Assembly (NCBI GenBank): GCA_050999155.1
Contig: JBPCPM010000089.1
Span: forward strand, 1-28,505
DNA: 28,505 bases
Direction: 5' to 3'
Source of the DNA: JBPCPM01 sp050999155
GTDB lineage: Bacteria; Actinomycetota; Thermoleophilia; Solirubrobacterales; 70-9
The notes beneath the pieces were generated by a model. The model was not told the origin of the DNA. It ran no database searches and saw nothing but the letters and a program-made list of their open reading frames with translations. Positions 1-7,000 of the stretch are shown in pieces (positions within the stretch are counted from its first letter, which is position 1; every line of letters begins with the position of its first letter). The position numbers and the translations under genes are program-made.

Positions 1-1055
1 CCAGCAGGGGACCTATGTGTTGCCCCAACAGTCCCACCGTTTTGGGGGATTCTCCCGTGCGAAAGGGCCCGCCGAGCCAGTCCGATCGCGTCACGGGCCT
101 CCCCGACGCGCTGCCGGGCGCGCTCGCGCGCGTCGCCGTCGGTACCGATCCGCGGCTCGAAGCCCACGGCGTCGTATGCCCCGTCGGCGGCCCGCGCGTC
201 GGCGCAGATCCCCGACGCACGGGCCACCGGCCCGTCGAGGCCCTCGGCGGCCTCGCGCTCCAGCACTCCCCGGCCGGCGAGCCGGCCGGCGGCCCGGCGG
301 GACTCAAGCAGCCGAGCCACCGTGGCCAGCGCTTCCTCGGCGCAGGACAGCGTGGTCGGCGGCCGCTGGGCCAGCAGCGCCGCAACGCCCTCGCGCAGGG
401 GTTCCTGGGCGGCCCGGGCGGCGGCGGTCAACTGCCGCCAGCCCAACAGGACGCCGAGCTGGGCAGTCCACCCCGCATGGGAGGTGGCCCGTTCGATCTC
501 AACCGCGGCCAGACGGTGGGCGGCTGGCATCTCGCCTCGCCCGCCGGCCCGCTGGAGGGCCCAGCGGGAGGCGGCGGGGGCGGTCGGGTCTCCGGCCATG
601 GTGTGGACCGTGGGCTGCAGCTCGCAGGAGCAGACCACGTCGCCCCCGAGCTCCAGCGTGGCGACAAGCCCCGCGGCGAACGGCCCCGTCAGCGGTCCGA
701 TCCGCGCCGTGGAGTCCTGCATGATCAGACCATCCGAGCCGGGCTCCCCGACGGTCGCCATCATCGAATGCTCGCCCTCGTGGGTCCCGTCGCCGACCCC
801 GGCGAGTGACCGGGCGGTCGGGGCGCCGGCCGCCTCGAGAGCGTGGGAGACCGGTACGCCGTCGAGGGGGGAGGGGGAGACGACCGTGGTCTCGGGGTCT
901 GCGACCTCCCGGGCCAGGGACGCGGCAGCCGGCACCCAGGAACCCGGGACCTTCTCGGGTAGGACGAGCCGCGGCCTGGTCGCCCGGGTGCCTGCGAGCT
1001 CCTCGATTCCCACGCCCCACCCCGCCCAGGTGCGCCGATCAGGGACAACGATCAT
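1..1055 (-). CDS. NuoD / NiFe-hydrogenase large-subunit-like protein, 3' end outside window
   Basis: Minus-strand frame open from ATG at 1055 to the window edge (351 codons, no stop seen). A GAGGG ribosome site lies about 9 bases before the ATG, and the nuoA stop is 19 bases upstream, so the two are probably one transcript. The first ~110 residues are not recognised. From residue 118 it resembles the 49-kDa (NuoD) fold: RIGPLTGPFAAG then LELGGDVV aligns with the GPQHPSTHG...LELDGE strand, residues 178-206 with the RxxFAELTRIxSHxxxLG helix, and GFEPRIGTDGDARER (298-312) with FxVPVGTNGDCYDR. The histidines of the NuoD HPSTHG loop are absent (TGPFAAG), and the segment that normally carries the quinone-site tyrosine seems shortened. 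I infer a structural or non-catalytic paralogue, or a divergent complex-I-like large subunit. The final residues near the edge could be affected by contig-end error. Confidence 0.62.
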   Translation of the reverse strand, partial: MIVVPDRRTWAGWGVGIEELAGTRATRPRLVLPEKVPGSWVPAAASLAREVADPETTVVSPSPLDGVPVSHALEAAGAPTARSLAGVGDGTHEGEHSMMATVGEPGSDGLIMQDSTARIGPLTGPFAAGLVATLELGGDVVCSCELQPTVHTMAGDPTAPAASRWALQRAGGRGEMPAAHRLAAVEIERATSHAGWTAQLGVLLGWRQLTAAARAAQEPLREGVAALLAQRPPTTLSCAEEALATVARLLESRRAAGRLAGRGVLEREAAEGLDGPVARASGICADARAADGAYDAVGFEPRIGTDGDARERARQRVGEARDAIGLARRALSHGRIPQNGGTVGATHRSPA

Positions 1056-1074
1056 CGCGGGCGCCCTCGGGTGG

Positions 1075-1395
1075 CTACTGCCATTCCAGCGCTCCCTCGC
1101 GCCACGCGTAGAGGATCCCCAGCCCCAGGATGGTCAGGAAGAAGCCGATCTCAGCGAAGGCGAACCAGCCCAGCGACTTCAGCACCACGGCCCACGGGTA
1201 CATGTAGGCCATCTCCATGTCGAAGGCGATGAACAGCAGAGCGAAGGTGTAGTAGCGAACGTGGTAGCGGGGCCAGGAGGGGTCCCGGCCGACCTCGGTG
1301 GCGACGACACCCCGGGCTCGCGAGAGCGCGGCAAGCGCGCCCGCCAGCGCCAAGGCCCCGAGGCCGAGCACCAGCAGCAGGCTCAGGGCGTGCAT
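1075..1395 (-). CDS. nuoA: NADH-quinone oxidoreductase subunit A
   Basis: A 106-residue membrane subunit of respiratory complex I (NADH to quinone electron transfer coupled to proton pumping). Three hydrophobic helices are visible at about residues 2-24, 50-72 and 77-97. The family signature follows: the loop-1 segment RYHVRYYTFALLFIAFDMEM, with the conserved acidic FDMEM, then YPWAVVLKSLGWFAFAEIGFF. The length is normal for NuoA. The ATG at 1395 is chosen because the protein then starts directly with helix 1; a longer frame upstream overlaps the csoR-like gene in another phase. The ATG lies 13 bases after the csoR-like stop, with only a weak ribosome site. The next gene is the NuoD-like protein rather than the nuoB of the classical nuo order; the rest of the operon is outside the window. 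Confidence 0.95.
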   Translation of the reverse strand: MHALSLLLVLGLGALALAGALAALSRARGVVATEVGRDPSWPRYHVRYYTFALLFIAFDMEMAYMYPWAVVLKSLGWFAFAEIGFFLTILGLGILYAWREGALEWQ

Positions 1396-1408
1396 CGGGT
1401 TCCGGGGC

Positions 1409-1672
1409 TCACGCGCGCGAGACGAGCCGGTCGAGCGCTTGTATGAGCTCTTCGGTCCTCTGTTCGCGGCTGGCCTCGGGGGCTGCCACGACGCAGTGGC
1501 GGGCGTGGTCGGAGACGACAAGCAGGGCAACGCGATCCAAGGCCTTCTGGACCGCAGTTATCTGGGCGAGGATGTCGATGCAGTAGCGCTCGGTCTCGAC
1601 CATCTCGAGTACTCCCCGGATCTGTCCCTCGACCCGCGCGAGGCGGCGGACGAGGGAGGCCTGGTCGGACAT
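1409..1672 (-). CDS. CsoR/FrmR-family metal-sensing transcriptional repressor
   Basis: An 87-residue all-helical DUF156 repressor. The family core is clear: LVRRLARVEGQIRGVLEMVE (7-26), YCIDILAQ (30-37) and DHARHCV (55-61). Cys31, His56 and Cys60 have spacings of 25 and 4, identical to the Cys36/His61/Cys65 copper(I) site of M. tuberculosis CsoR. A copper sensor is therefore more likely than the formaldehyde (FrmR) or nickel (RcnR) types, whose fourth-position residue differs. The start at ATG 1672 has GTGAGG about 12 bases upstream and fits the family's N-terminus; an in-frame GTG at 1702 would add 10 residues. A CsoR-like operator lies just upstream at 1704-1720, suggesting autoregulation. 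No copper ATPase or chaperone is adjacent; instead nuoA follows after 13 bases. Confidence 0.9.
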   Translation of the reverse strand: MSDQASLVRRLARVEGQIRGVLEMVETERYCIDILAQITAVQKALDRVALLVVSDHARHCVVAAPEASREQRTEELIQALDRLVSRA

Positions 1673-1703
1673 GTAGCCGGGATCCTCACCCACGAAAAAC
1701 ACT

Positions 1704-1720
1704 CTACCCCACTACCGTAT
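1704..1720 (-). promoter_or_regulatory. Candidate CsoR operator overlapping the csoR promoter
   Basis: Read on the minus strand the site is ATACGGTAGTGGGGTAG. CsoR-family operators have A/T-flanked TAC...GTA ends around G/C tracts (for example ATACCCTACGGGGGTAT at B. subtilis copZA), and this matches that layout except for GGT in place of CCT. It ends within a possible -10 box (TAGAGT, 1706 to 1701) upstream of the repressor gene, as expected for autorepression. Assigned by pattern only. Confidence 0.5.
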
Positions 1721-1930
1721 CTTCACGCTCGTGTAGCGACTTGATCCTACGCCGTGTGGGATGGCGAGGTGGCTGAGGCCCGTCGGGGTGGCGCCAACGC
1801 GTGAGGTCGAAGAGCCGAGCAAGGGGAAAGACGACCCGGGAGGTGCAATCACCGGCCGCCTGGCGGTCGAACACCAAGCGCAGCGGGACGCCCCCGCGGA
1901 CGCGAGAGGGAACGACGAGGTCGGGGAGGT

Positions 1931-3298
1931 TCACATGTCCATATGCCCGTGGCTGTCGGTGTGTGAGCGCATGAACAGACGCTCCCCGATCACGACGGCG
2001 GCGATCGCCACGGCGGAGACATAGAGAATCAGTGGATCTGCTGAGGCTTTGACCCACAGAAACGCTCCCAGGATGACCACGTCCAGCACGATCGCTGTGG
2101 CGACGATCGCGGGCCGCACGTCGATTTGCGATCTGAGCCGGCGCAGGATTCCCCAGTGGATAGCGATGTCCATCAGGAGGTAGAAGATCGCGCCGAGGGC
2201 TGCGATGCGGCGAAGGTCGAAGAGCATGGTCAGCGCCATGGCGAAGGCGACCGTGTAGACCATGGTGTGAAACCGGACCGTCCCGGGCAGGCGGAGATGC
2301 CGGTGAGGCACCTCCTTCATTCGGGTGAGCATGGCCAGCATGCGAGAAGCGGCGAAGATGCTGGCGATCACGCCGGAGGCGGTGGCGATCACGGCGATGG
2401 CGACGGTGAGCCACAGGCCGGTCGCGCCGAGGACGGGCTCGGCTGCGCGGGCGAGGGCGTAGTCCTGGGCGGCGATGATCTCGGTGAGGTTGAGGTTGCC
2501 GGCAACGGCGACGGAGAGCGCGAGGTAGAGGGCCGAGCAGATCGCGATCGAGATCACGATCGCCCGACCGGTGTTGCGGTGCGGGTCGACGATCTCGCCG
2601 CCGCTGTTGGTGATCGTCGTGAATCCCTTGTAGGCGAGGATCGCGAGGGCGACGGCGGCGAGGAACCCATCGACCGACCCGGTGCTCCCGGCTGTGTCGG
2701 CGCCGTTGGTGAAGTTCGCCGCGTTGACGAACCAGAGTCCGACGATGGCGAAGAGGCCGAGGCCGGCGATCTTGACGACGGCCATGACACCCTCGCTGGT
2801 CTGGATCAGCCGATTGCCGGCGGCGTTGATCGCGAACGCCACGACGAGGAGCGTCACCCCCAATGCGGGCACCCAGAACGACGCAGGCTCGAGGTTGACG
2901 AGCTGGAGCACGTAGGCGCCGAAGGTGCGCGCTACGAGGCTCTCGTTGATCACCATCGAGATGTACATGAACAGCGCGAAGACGCCGGTCGCGGTGCCGA
3001 GGCCGTATTCCCTGCGCAGGAACATGGCCACGCCTCCCGACGAGGGGTACGCGTTGGAGAGCTTCACGTAGGAGTAGGAGCTGACCGCAGCGACCACCGC
3101 GGCGCTCAGGAACGCGATCGGGAAGAGGTCCCCGGCGAGGCCTGCGACTTGGCCTGTGAGCGCGAAGATCCCGGCTCCGATCATGACGCCGGTGCCGAGC
3201 GACACGGCTCCGCGAAGGCTCAGGCTGTCGGCGACGTCCTCGGGTGCGAGACGGTCTGACCCGACCGGCTCATGGCTTGTCGATAGGTCGCGGTTCAT
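1931..3298 (-). CDS. APC-superfamily amino acid permease
   Basis: A 455-residue polytopic membrane protein, probably an amino acid/proton symporter or exchanger. The APC signature begins after a ~25-residue polar N-terminus: LRGAVSLGTGVMIGAGIFAL (28-47) carries the unwound helix-1 glycine motif GAGIF that contacts the substrate amino and carboxyl groups. About 12 hydrophobic segments follow, including FLAAVALAILAYKGFTTITN with the helix-6 region and GGEIVDPHRNTGRAI, the conserved E-x-x-D/N-P-x-R-N loop. The C-terminus ends SHTDSHGHMDM, a short histidine-rich cytoplasmic tail. The ATG at 3298 lies 5 bases after the upstream hydrolase stop, so the pair is probably co-translated. The substrate cannot be assigned from sequence. 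Between its stop and the csoR promoter (1721-1930) I see no gene. Confidence 0.9.
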   Translation of the reverse strand: MNRDLSTSHEPVGSDRLAPEDVADSLSLRGAVSLGTGVMIGAGIFALTGQVAGLAGDLFPIAFLSAAVVAAVSSYSYVKLSNAYPSSGGVAMFLRREYGLGTATGVFALFMYISMVINESLVARTFGAYVLQLVNLEPASFWVPALGVTLLVVAFAINAAGNRLIQTSEGVMAVVKIAGLGLFAIVGLWFVNAANFTNGADTAGSTGSVDGFLAAVALAILAYKGFTTITNSGGEIVDPHRNTGRAIVISIAICSALYLALSVAVAGNLNLTEIIAAQDYALARAAEPVLGATGLWLTVAIAVIATASGVIASIFAASRMLAMLTRMKEVPHRHLRLPGTVRFHTMVYTVAFAMALTMLFDLRRIAALGAIFYLLMDIAIHWGILRRLRSQIDVRPAIVATAIVLDVVILGAFLWVKASADPLILYVSAVAIAAVVIGERLFMRSHTDSHGHMDM

Positions 3299-3303
3299 GC
3301 CGG

Positions 3304-4257
3304 TCAGAGGGCCTGGCGGTGGTCAATTTCGCTGAGGCGCTGCAGACACCAGCGAGGGGCCGCGAGGGGAAGCTGGTGTTCATCGCCATAGGCCGCCGCA
3401 AGGGAGATGCCGGGCGTGTCCGCCAAAGCGCGGTAGATGGGCCAGGAGACCACGGGGTCTCGCTCGGCAGCCGCGAGGACCACGGGGATGTCCGCCTCGG
3501 CCACACTCTGGGCGACCTCAGGGTGGCCCTGGCCGATGATCACATCCTCGAGCGCCCCGAGATACGACGGCCACGTGTGCGCGACCGCCTGTCGTGATAC
3601 TGGCACCGGAAGGCGTGGGGAGGCGGCGGTCAGGAGCCAGGAAGCCAGGTCACGGTGTGCGCACATCCATGCGCATGCGGTACGCGAGACGGGAGTGCGG
3701 AGGGCGAACAGGCGCTCGAGATAGCCCATTCCCGCTATTGCCTGAACCGCCTGCTCGCTGCTGCGGTGGAGCGGTGCGCTCAGGGCCAGCACCCCTCGCA
3801 CGAGCTCGGGGCTCCGGTCTGCCCAGTGCAGGGCGAGTACGGCGCCGAGCGAGTGGCCAACGAGCAGCCGGGGCCGTGCGGCGAGATCGAGGTCGTCGAG
3901 CATTCCATCGAGGGCATCGAGGTGGTCGTCGAGGCTGAAGCTCGCACGGCGCTCGTCCATGGACTGCCCGAAGCCCAAGAGATCGGGAATCACGACCGCG
4001 TTGTGGTCGCTCAGACACTCGAAGGTGGAGCCGAAGTAGCCGCCCGACGCGAGGAGTCCGTGCAAGAGGACGACGAGCTGCTCACCGGAGTCGCCGTGGA
4101 CCCGGGCGGCGAGCGCACCAGCCTGCCGCGGCGCGGCGCTCGGCGGGCTCCAGCCGGCAACCAGGAGGCTGGTTCGGTGGCGGATGGTCCACTGGCCTGC
4201 AAGCAGCACTGCCGCGGCACCGGACAGCCCAAGACCCGCGCGCCTCATGCTGGCCAC
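3304..4257 (-). CDS. Alpha/beta-fold hydrolase
   Basis: A 317-residue serine hydrolase. A hydrophobic N-terminus (residues 7-22) could be a membrane anchor or uncleaved signal. The catalytic fold begins near residue 60: LVVLLHGLLA supplies the HG oxyanion motif (66-67), GHSLG (134-138) places the nucleophile at Ser136, and Asp267 (ERDPVV) with His294 (GDEHQLPL) complete the triad. The family includes esterases, lipases, lactonases and C-C hydrolases, and nothing here fixes the substrate. The furthest start is GTG 4257; ATG 4248 is a close alternative and neither has a strong ribosome site at ideal spacing. It is first in a two-gene unit with the APC permease 5 bases downstream, so processing of a substrate or product moved by that permease is possible but unproven. 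Confidence 0.88.
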   Translation of the reverse strand: MASMRRAGLGLSGAAAVLLAGQWTIRHRTSLLVAGWSPPSAAPRQAGALAARVHGDSGEQLVVLLHGLLASGGYFGSTFECLSDHNAVVIPDLLGFGQSMDERRASFSLDDHLDALDGMLDDLDLAARPRLLVGHSLGAVLALHWADRSPELVRGVLALSAPLHRSSEQAVQAIAGMGYLERLFALRTPVSRTACAWMCAHRDLASWLLTAASPRLPVPVSRQAVAHTWPSYLGALEDVIIGQGHPEVAQSVAEADIPVVLAAAERDPVVSWPIYRALADTPGISLAAAYGDEHQLPLAAPRWCLQRLSEIDHRQAL

Positions 4258-4433
4258 CCCGAGCCAAGGAGCTCCAGGATCAGCGGCCCCGACCTGGGCG
4301 TTAGGGGAGCGGCCGCGTTCGCCATGTCTTACCCCTGTCGCGGCTCGTCGCTACCCGGCCGTCGGCGAGCGCGACGTCCAGTTGGCTGGCCTTCGGCTTC
4401 TGTGACGTCGAGGATCACCGCCACAGCGTAAGA

Positions 4434-4460
4434 CCGCCGCCGACCGTGCATCGGCGGCGG
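4434..4460. repeat. Perfect 10-bp inverted repeat in a divergent intergenic region
   Basis: The arms CCGCCGCCGA (4434-4443) and TCGGCGGCGG (4451-4460) are perfect complements around a 7-base loop. The site lies between the divergent hydrolase and methyltransferase genes, with its right arm 10 bases before the TAGGCT box at 4471, so it overlaps where a -35 element would be. As both flanking genes point away from it, it is more likely an operator or a 5' structure than a terminator. Confidence 0.6.
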
Positions 4461-4470
4461 CACCCGCAGG

Positions 4471-4476
4471 TAGGCT
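4471..4476 (+). promoter_or_regulatory. -10 box of a leaderless promoter (TAGGCT)
   Basis: The TANNNT hexamer ends 9 bases before the ATG at 4486 and no ribosome site is present, so transcription should begin at or within a few bases of the start codon. Confidence 0.5.
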
Positions 4477-4485
4477 GGCCTGCCG

Positions 4486-5292
4486 ATGGACCACTCCGCC
4501 ACGCTCGCGGCCCGCGTTGCCGAACGCTCGTGGTACCACACGATCGAGCTCGCTCCGGGCATCGTGACCCCGGGGTACTTCGATACGCGAGAGGCAGCCG
4601 CGAAGGTGCCGATGCCCGAGTCGCTCCAGGGCCTGCGTTGCCTGGACGTCGGGACGTTCGACGGATTCTGGGCGTTCGAGATGGAGCGCCGTGGCGCGGA
4701 CGCCGTCCTGGCCGTCGACATCACCCAGCCCGATCGCTGGGACTGGCCGGCAGGGTCGGAGACGGCCGTCCGACAGCAGATCGCCGAGCGCAAGGGCGAC
4801 GGGAGCGGCTTCGAGGTAGCCCACGACGCGCTGGGGTCCTCCGTGCAGCGGCGGGAGCTGAGCATCTACGACTTGGACTCCGCCGAACTCGGCAGCTTCG
4901 ATTTCGTCTACGTCGGCAGCCTGCTCCTGCATCTCCGCGACCCGGTCGGCGGGCTGATGCGGATCCGGGATGTCTGCCGGGGCCAGGTACTGGTCGTCGA
5001 CGCCATCGACCCGGTCCTCAGCGTCCTCCAGCCGCGGCGCCCGACGGCGTCGCTCGACGGCCAGGGTCGCCCCTGGTGGTGGCGGCCCAACCTCGCGGGG
5101 CTGCGCAGGATGGTCGAGGCCGCGGGGTTCGACCTCGTCGTGGCGCCGAGCAAGCTCGCCCTGCGCAGCGGCGCGGGCGATCCGGCCCGCCTGACCCCCC
5201 GGGGCCTGCTCAGCACGGGGGGCCGGGACATGCTGCGCCGCCGGGTGGCCGGCGACCCCCACGCCGCGCTGCTGGCCCGCCCCCGGACATAA
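4486..5292 (+). CDS. Class I SAM-dependent methyltransferase, CmoB/DUF1698-like
   Basis: A 268-residue soluble methyltransferase. The N-terminal WYHTIELAPGIVTPGYFDTR (17-36) resembles the segment before the Rossmann fold in tRNA mo5U34 methyltransferase-like proteins (CmoB type). Motif I is LDVGTFDGFWAFEMERRGA (51-69) and the acidic strand-2 end is AVDI (74-77). DFVYVGSLLLHLRDPVGGL is the motif IV region. A WWWRPNLAGLRRMVEAAGF segment follows, the typical late helix in front of the last strand. It sits directly before the CDP-sugar genes with its own TAGGCT promoter. I infer a sugar or glycan methyltransferase rather than a tRNA enzyme from this context. The assignment to the methyltransferase fold is firm; the substrate is not. 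Confidence 0.85.
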   Translation: MDHSATLAARVAERSWYHTIELAPGIVTPGYFDTREAAAKVPMPESLQGLRCLDVGTFDGFWAFEMERRGADAVLAVDITQPDRWDWPAGSETAVRQQIAERKGDGSGFEVAHDALGSSVQRRELSIYDLDSAELGSFDFVYVGSLLLHLRDPVGGLMRIRDVCRGQVLVVDAIDPVLSVLQPRRPTASLDGQGRPWWWRPNLAGLRRMVEAAGFDLVVAPSKLALRSGAGDPARLTPRGLLSTGGRDMLRRRVAGDPHAALLARPRT

Positions 5293-5300
5293 TCGGCGCC

Positions 5301-6020
5301 GTGACCGAGGCAACCGACGTGGTGATCCTGTGCGGCGGGCGGGGGACCAGGCTGCAGGAGCACACGCAGTCCATCCCCAAACCCCTTGTCGAGATCGGCG
5401 GAAAGCCGATCCTCTGGCACGTCGTGCGCATCTACGCCGCGGCCGGGTACCGCCGTTTCGTGCTGTGCCTCGGATACCGCGGCGACATGATCGCCGAGTT
5501 CGTCGAGGCCGAGACATGGCCCGACGGCGTGACCTTCGACGCCATCGACACCGGAACCGACACGCCGACCGGCGGCCGGATCCATGCGGTCGGCGACCGC
5601 CTGTCCGGCGGGGCGTTCTGTGCCACCTACGGGGACGGGGTCGCCGACATCGACCTCGGATCCCAGGCCGACTTCCACCGCGACCACGGCGCGACCGCCA
5701 CGGTGACCGTCGTGCAGCCCACGCTGCAGTTTGGCGTGGCCGAGCTCAACGGCGACGGGGTCGTGCGTGGTTTCACCGAGAAGCCGCAGCTGGATCGCTG
5801 GATCAACGGCGGGTTCTTCCGTTTCGAGCCCGCGGTGCTCGACCGCCTGGAGCCCGACAGCGTGCTCGAGCGCGGGCCGCTGGAGTCCCTGGCCGCCGAC
5901 GGCGAGCTGCGCGGCTTTCGCCACGAGGGCTTCTGGGACTGCATGGACACCTACAAGGACGCGGTCGCCCTCAACGACCGCTGGTCGGAGCAGTCGGCCC
6001 CGTGGAAGGTCTGGGAGTGA
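5301..6020 (+). CDS. rfbF: Glucose-1-phosphate cytidylyltransferase-like nucleotidyltransferase
   Basis: A 239-residue sugar-phosphate nucleotidyltransferase, predicted to convert CTP and glucose-1-phosphate to CDP-glucose and pyrophosphate in the cytosol. Residues 7-35 hold the family signature: VVILCGGRGTRL (nucleotide loop), SIPKPLVEIGGKPILWH with the conserved PKP lysine. Later motifs are YGDGVADID (metal/sugar site), FGVAELNGDGVVRGFTEKP, INGGFFRFEP and GFWDCMDTYKD, all close to RfbF rather than to glucose-1-phosphate thymidylyltransferase. The GTG at 5301 is chosen because the nucleotidyltransferase motif begins at once; CATAAT at 5288-5293 overlaps the upstream stop and may be a leaderless -10 box. 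The stop overlaps the next start as GTGA, so the following dehydratase is translationally coupled. The usual length is about 257 residues. Confidence 0.88.
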   Translation: MTEATDVVILCGGRGTRLQEHTQSIPKPLVEIGGKPILWHVVRIYAAAGYRRFVLCLGYRGDMIAEFVEAETWPDGVTFDAIDTGTDTPTGGRIHAVGDRLSGGAFCATYGDGVADIDLGSQADFHRDHGATATVTVVQPTLQFGVAELNGDGVVRGFTEKPQLDRWINGGFFRFEPAVLDRLEPDSVLERGPLESLAADGELRGFRHEGFWDCMDTYKDAVALNDRWSEQSAPWKVWE

Positions 6021-7000
6021 GCGGCCAGGCGGATATCCGCTCGGCGCTGGTCACCGGCGCAACCGGGTTCGCCGGCGCGTGGGTAGCCGGGGCGTTGCTC
6101 GGCCGCGGCTCGCGCGTGGTGACGATCGAGCGGGATCTGCCCGACCGTACGTCGCTCGAGCTGCTGGGGCTCACGGGGCGCGTGAGCGTGGTGCCAGGCG
6201 ACATCCGCGACGCCGAGGCGTGCGCCCGGGCTATCGGCGAATACGAGGTGGACACGGTCTTTCACCTCGCCGCGCAGACGATCGTCGGCACCGCCAAGCG
6301 CTCGCCCGTCGGCACCTTCGACTCCAACATCCGCGGCACGTGGACCCTACTCGAGGCCTGCCGGATCCACGACGTCGCCCGCACCGTCGTCGCCTCCTCG
6401 GACAAGGCCTACGGCGCGCACGACCAGCTGCCCTACCGCGAGGACTTCGCCCTGCAGCCGATCTACCCGTACGACGTCAGCAAGGCGGCGACGGACATGA
6501 TCGCCCGCAGCTACTGGCACACCTACGGGCTGCCGGTCGCCGTGACGCGCTTCGCCAACCTCTACGGGGGCGGCGACCTGAACTTCTCGCGGCTCGTGCC
6601 CGAGGCCACCACGGCGGCGCTCGACGGCCGCGCCCCGGTCATCCGCTCCGACGGGACACCTGAGCGGGACTTCCTCTACGTCGACGATGCCGCCGCGGCG
6701 TACCTGGCGATTGCCGACGCGCTCGACGGCCCGGCTCGCGGCCACGCCTTCAACGCCGGCGGCGATGAGCCCCACGCGGTGGCCGACGTCGTCGCCCGGA
6801 TCTGCGCCGTGGCCGGGACCGACGTCGAGCCCGACGTGCGGGGGACCGGCAACCCCGAGGCCGAGATCGACCGCCAGTTCGTCGACAGCGCCAAGTTGCG
6901 CGAGCTCACCGGCTGGCGGCCGCAGGTCGGCCTTGTCGATGGCCTCGGCCGGACGGTCGAGTGGTACCGGTCGCACCCGGACGTCCGCCCGCAGGCGTGA
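6017..7000 (+). CDS. NAD-dependent sugar dehydratase/epimerase, CDP-glucose 4,6-dehydratase-like
   Basis: A 327-residue extended SDR. GATGFAGAW (residues 14-22) is the NAD-binding GxxGFxGxW form seen in CDP-glucose 4,6-dehydratases, followed by GDIRD (adenine pocket) and FHLAAQTIV. VASSDKAYG carries the S/T-D-K triad residues of that subgroup, and YPYDVSKAA supplies the catalytic YxxxK. NLYGGGDLNFSRLVPE matches the RfbG N-[VL]-x-GGGD-x-x-x-x-R-[IL]-VP signature. Predicted reaction: CDP-glucose to CDP-4-keto-6-deoxyglucose, using the product of the gene it overlaps (GTGA, 4 bases). A simple epimerase is the alternative, because the protein is about 30 residues shorter than typical RfbG. The GTG at 6017 is the only start that fits the overlap and the fold boundary. 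Confidence 0.85.
   Translation: MSGQADIRSALVTGATGFAGAWVAGALLGRGSRVVTIERDLPDRTSLELLGLTGRVSVVPGDIRDAEACARAIGEYEVDTVFHLAAQTIVGTAKRSPVGTFDSNIRGTWTLLEACRIHDVARTVVASSDKAYGAHDQLPYREDFALQPIYPYDVSKAATDMIARSYWHTYGLPVAVTRFANLYGGGDLNFSRLVPEATTAALDGRAPVIRSDGTPERDFLYVDDAAAAYLAIADALDGPARGHAFNAGGDEPHAVADVVARICAVAGTDVEPDVRGTGNPEAEIDRQFVDSAKLRELTGWRPQVGLVDGLGRTVEWYRSHPDVRPQA

Noticed and set aside
15..1446. Long plus-strand frames opposite the nuoA and NuoD-like genes
   Set aside because: They are arginine/glycine/proline-rich antisense shadows; the minus-strand frame shows NuoD-fold and NuoA motifs and a ribosome site.
1704..2414. Minus-strand arginine-rich frame across the end of the permease
   Set aside because: It overlaps the well-supported permease in another phase; the part past the permease stop (1721-1930) has no start, ribosome site or recognisable domain.
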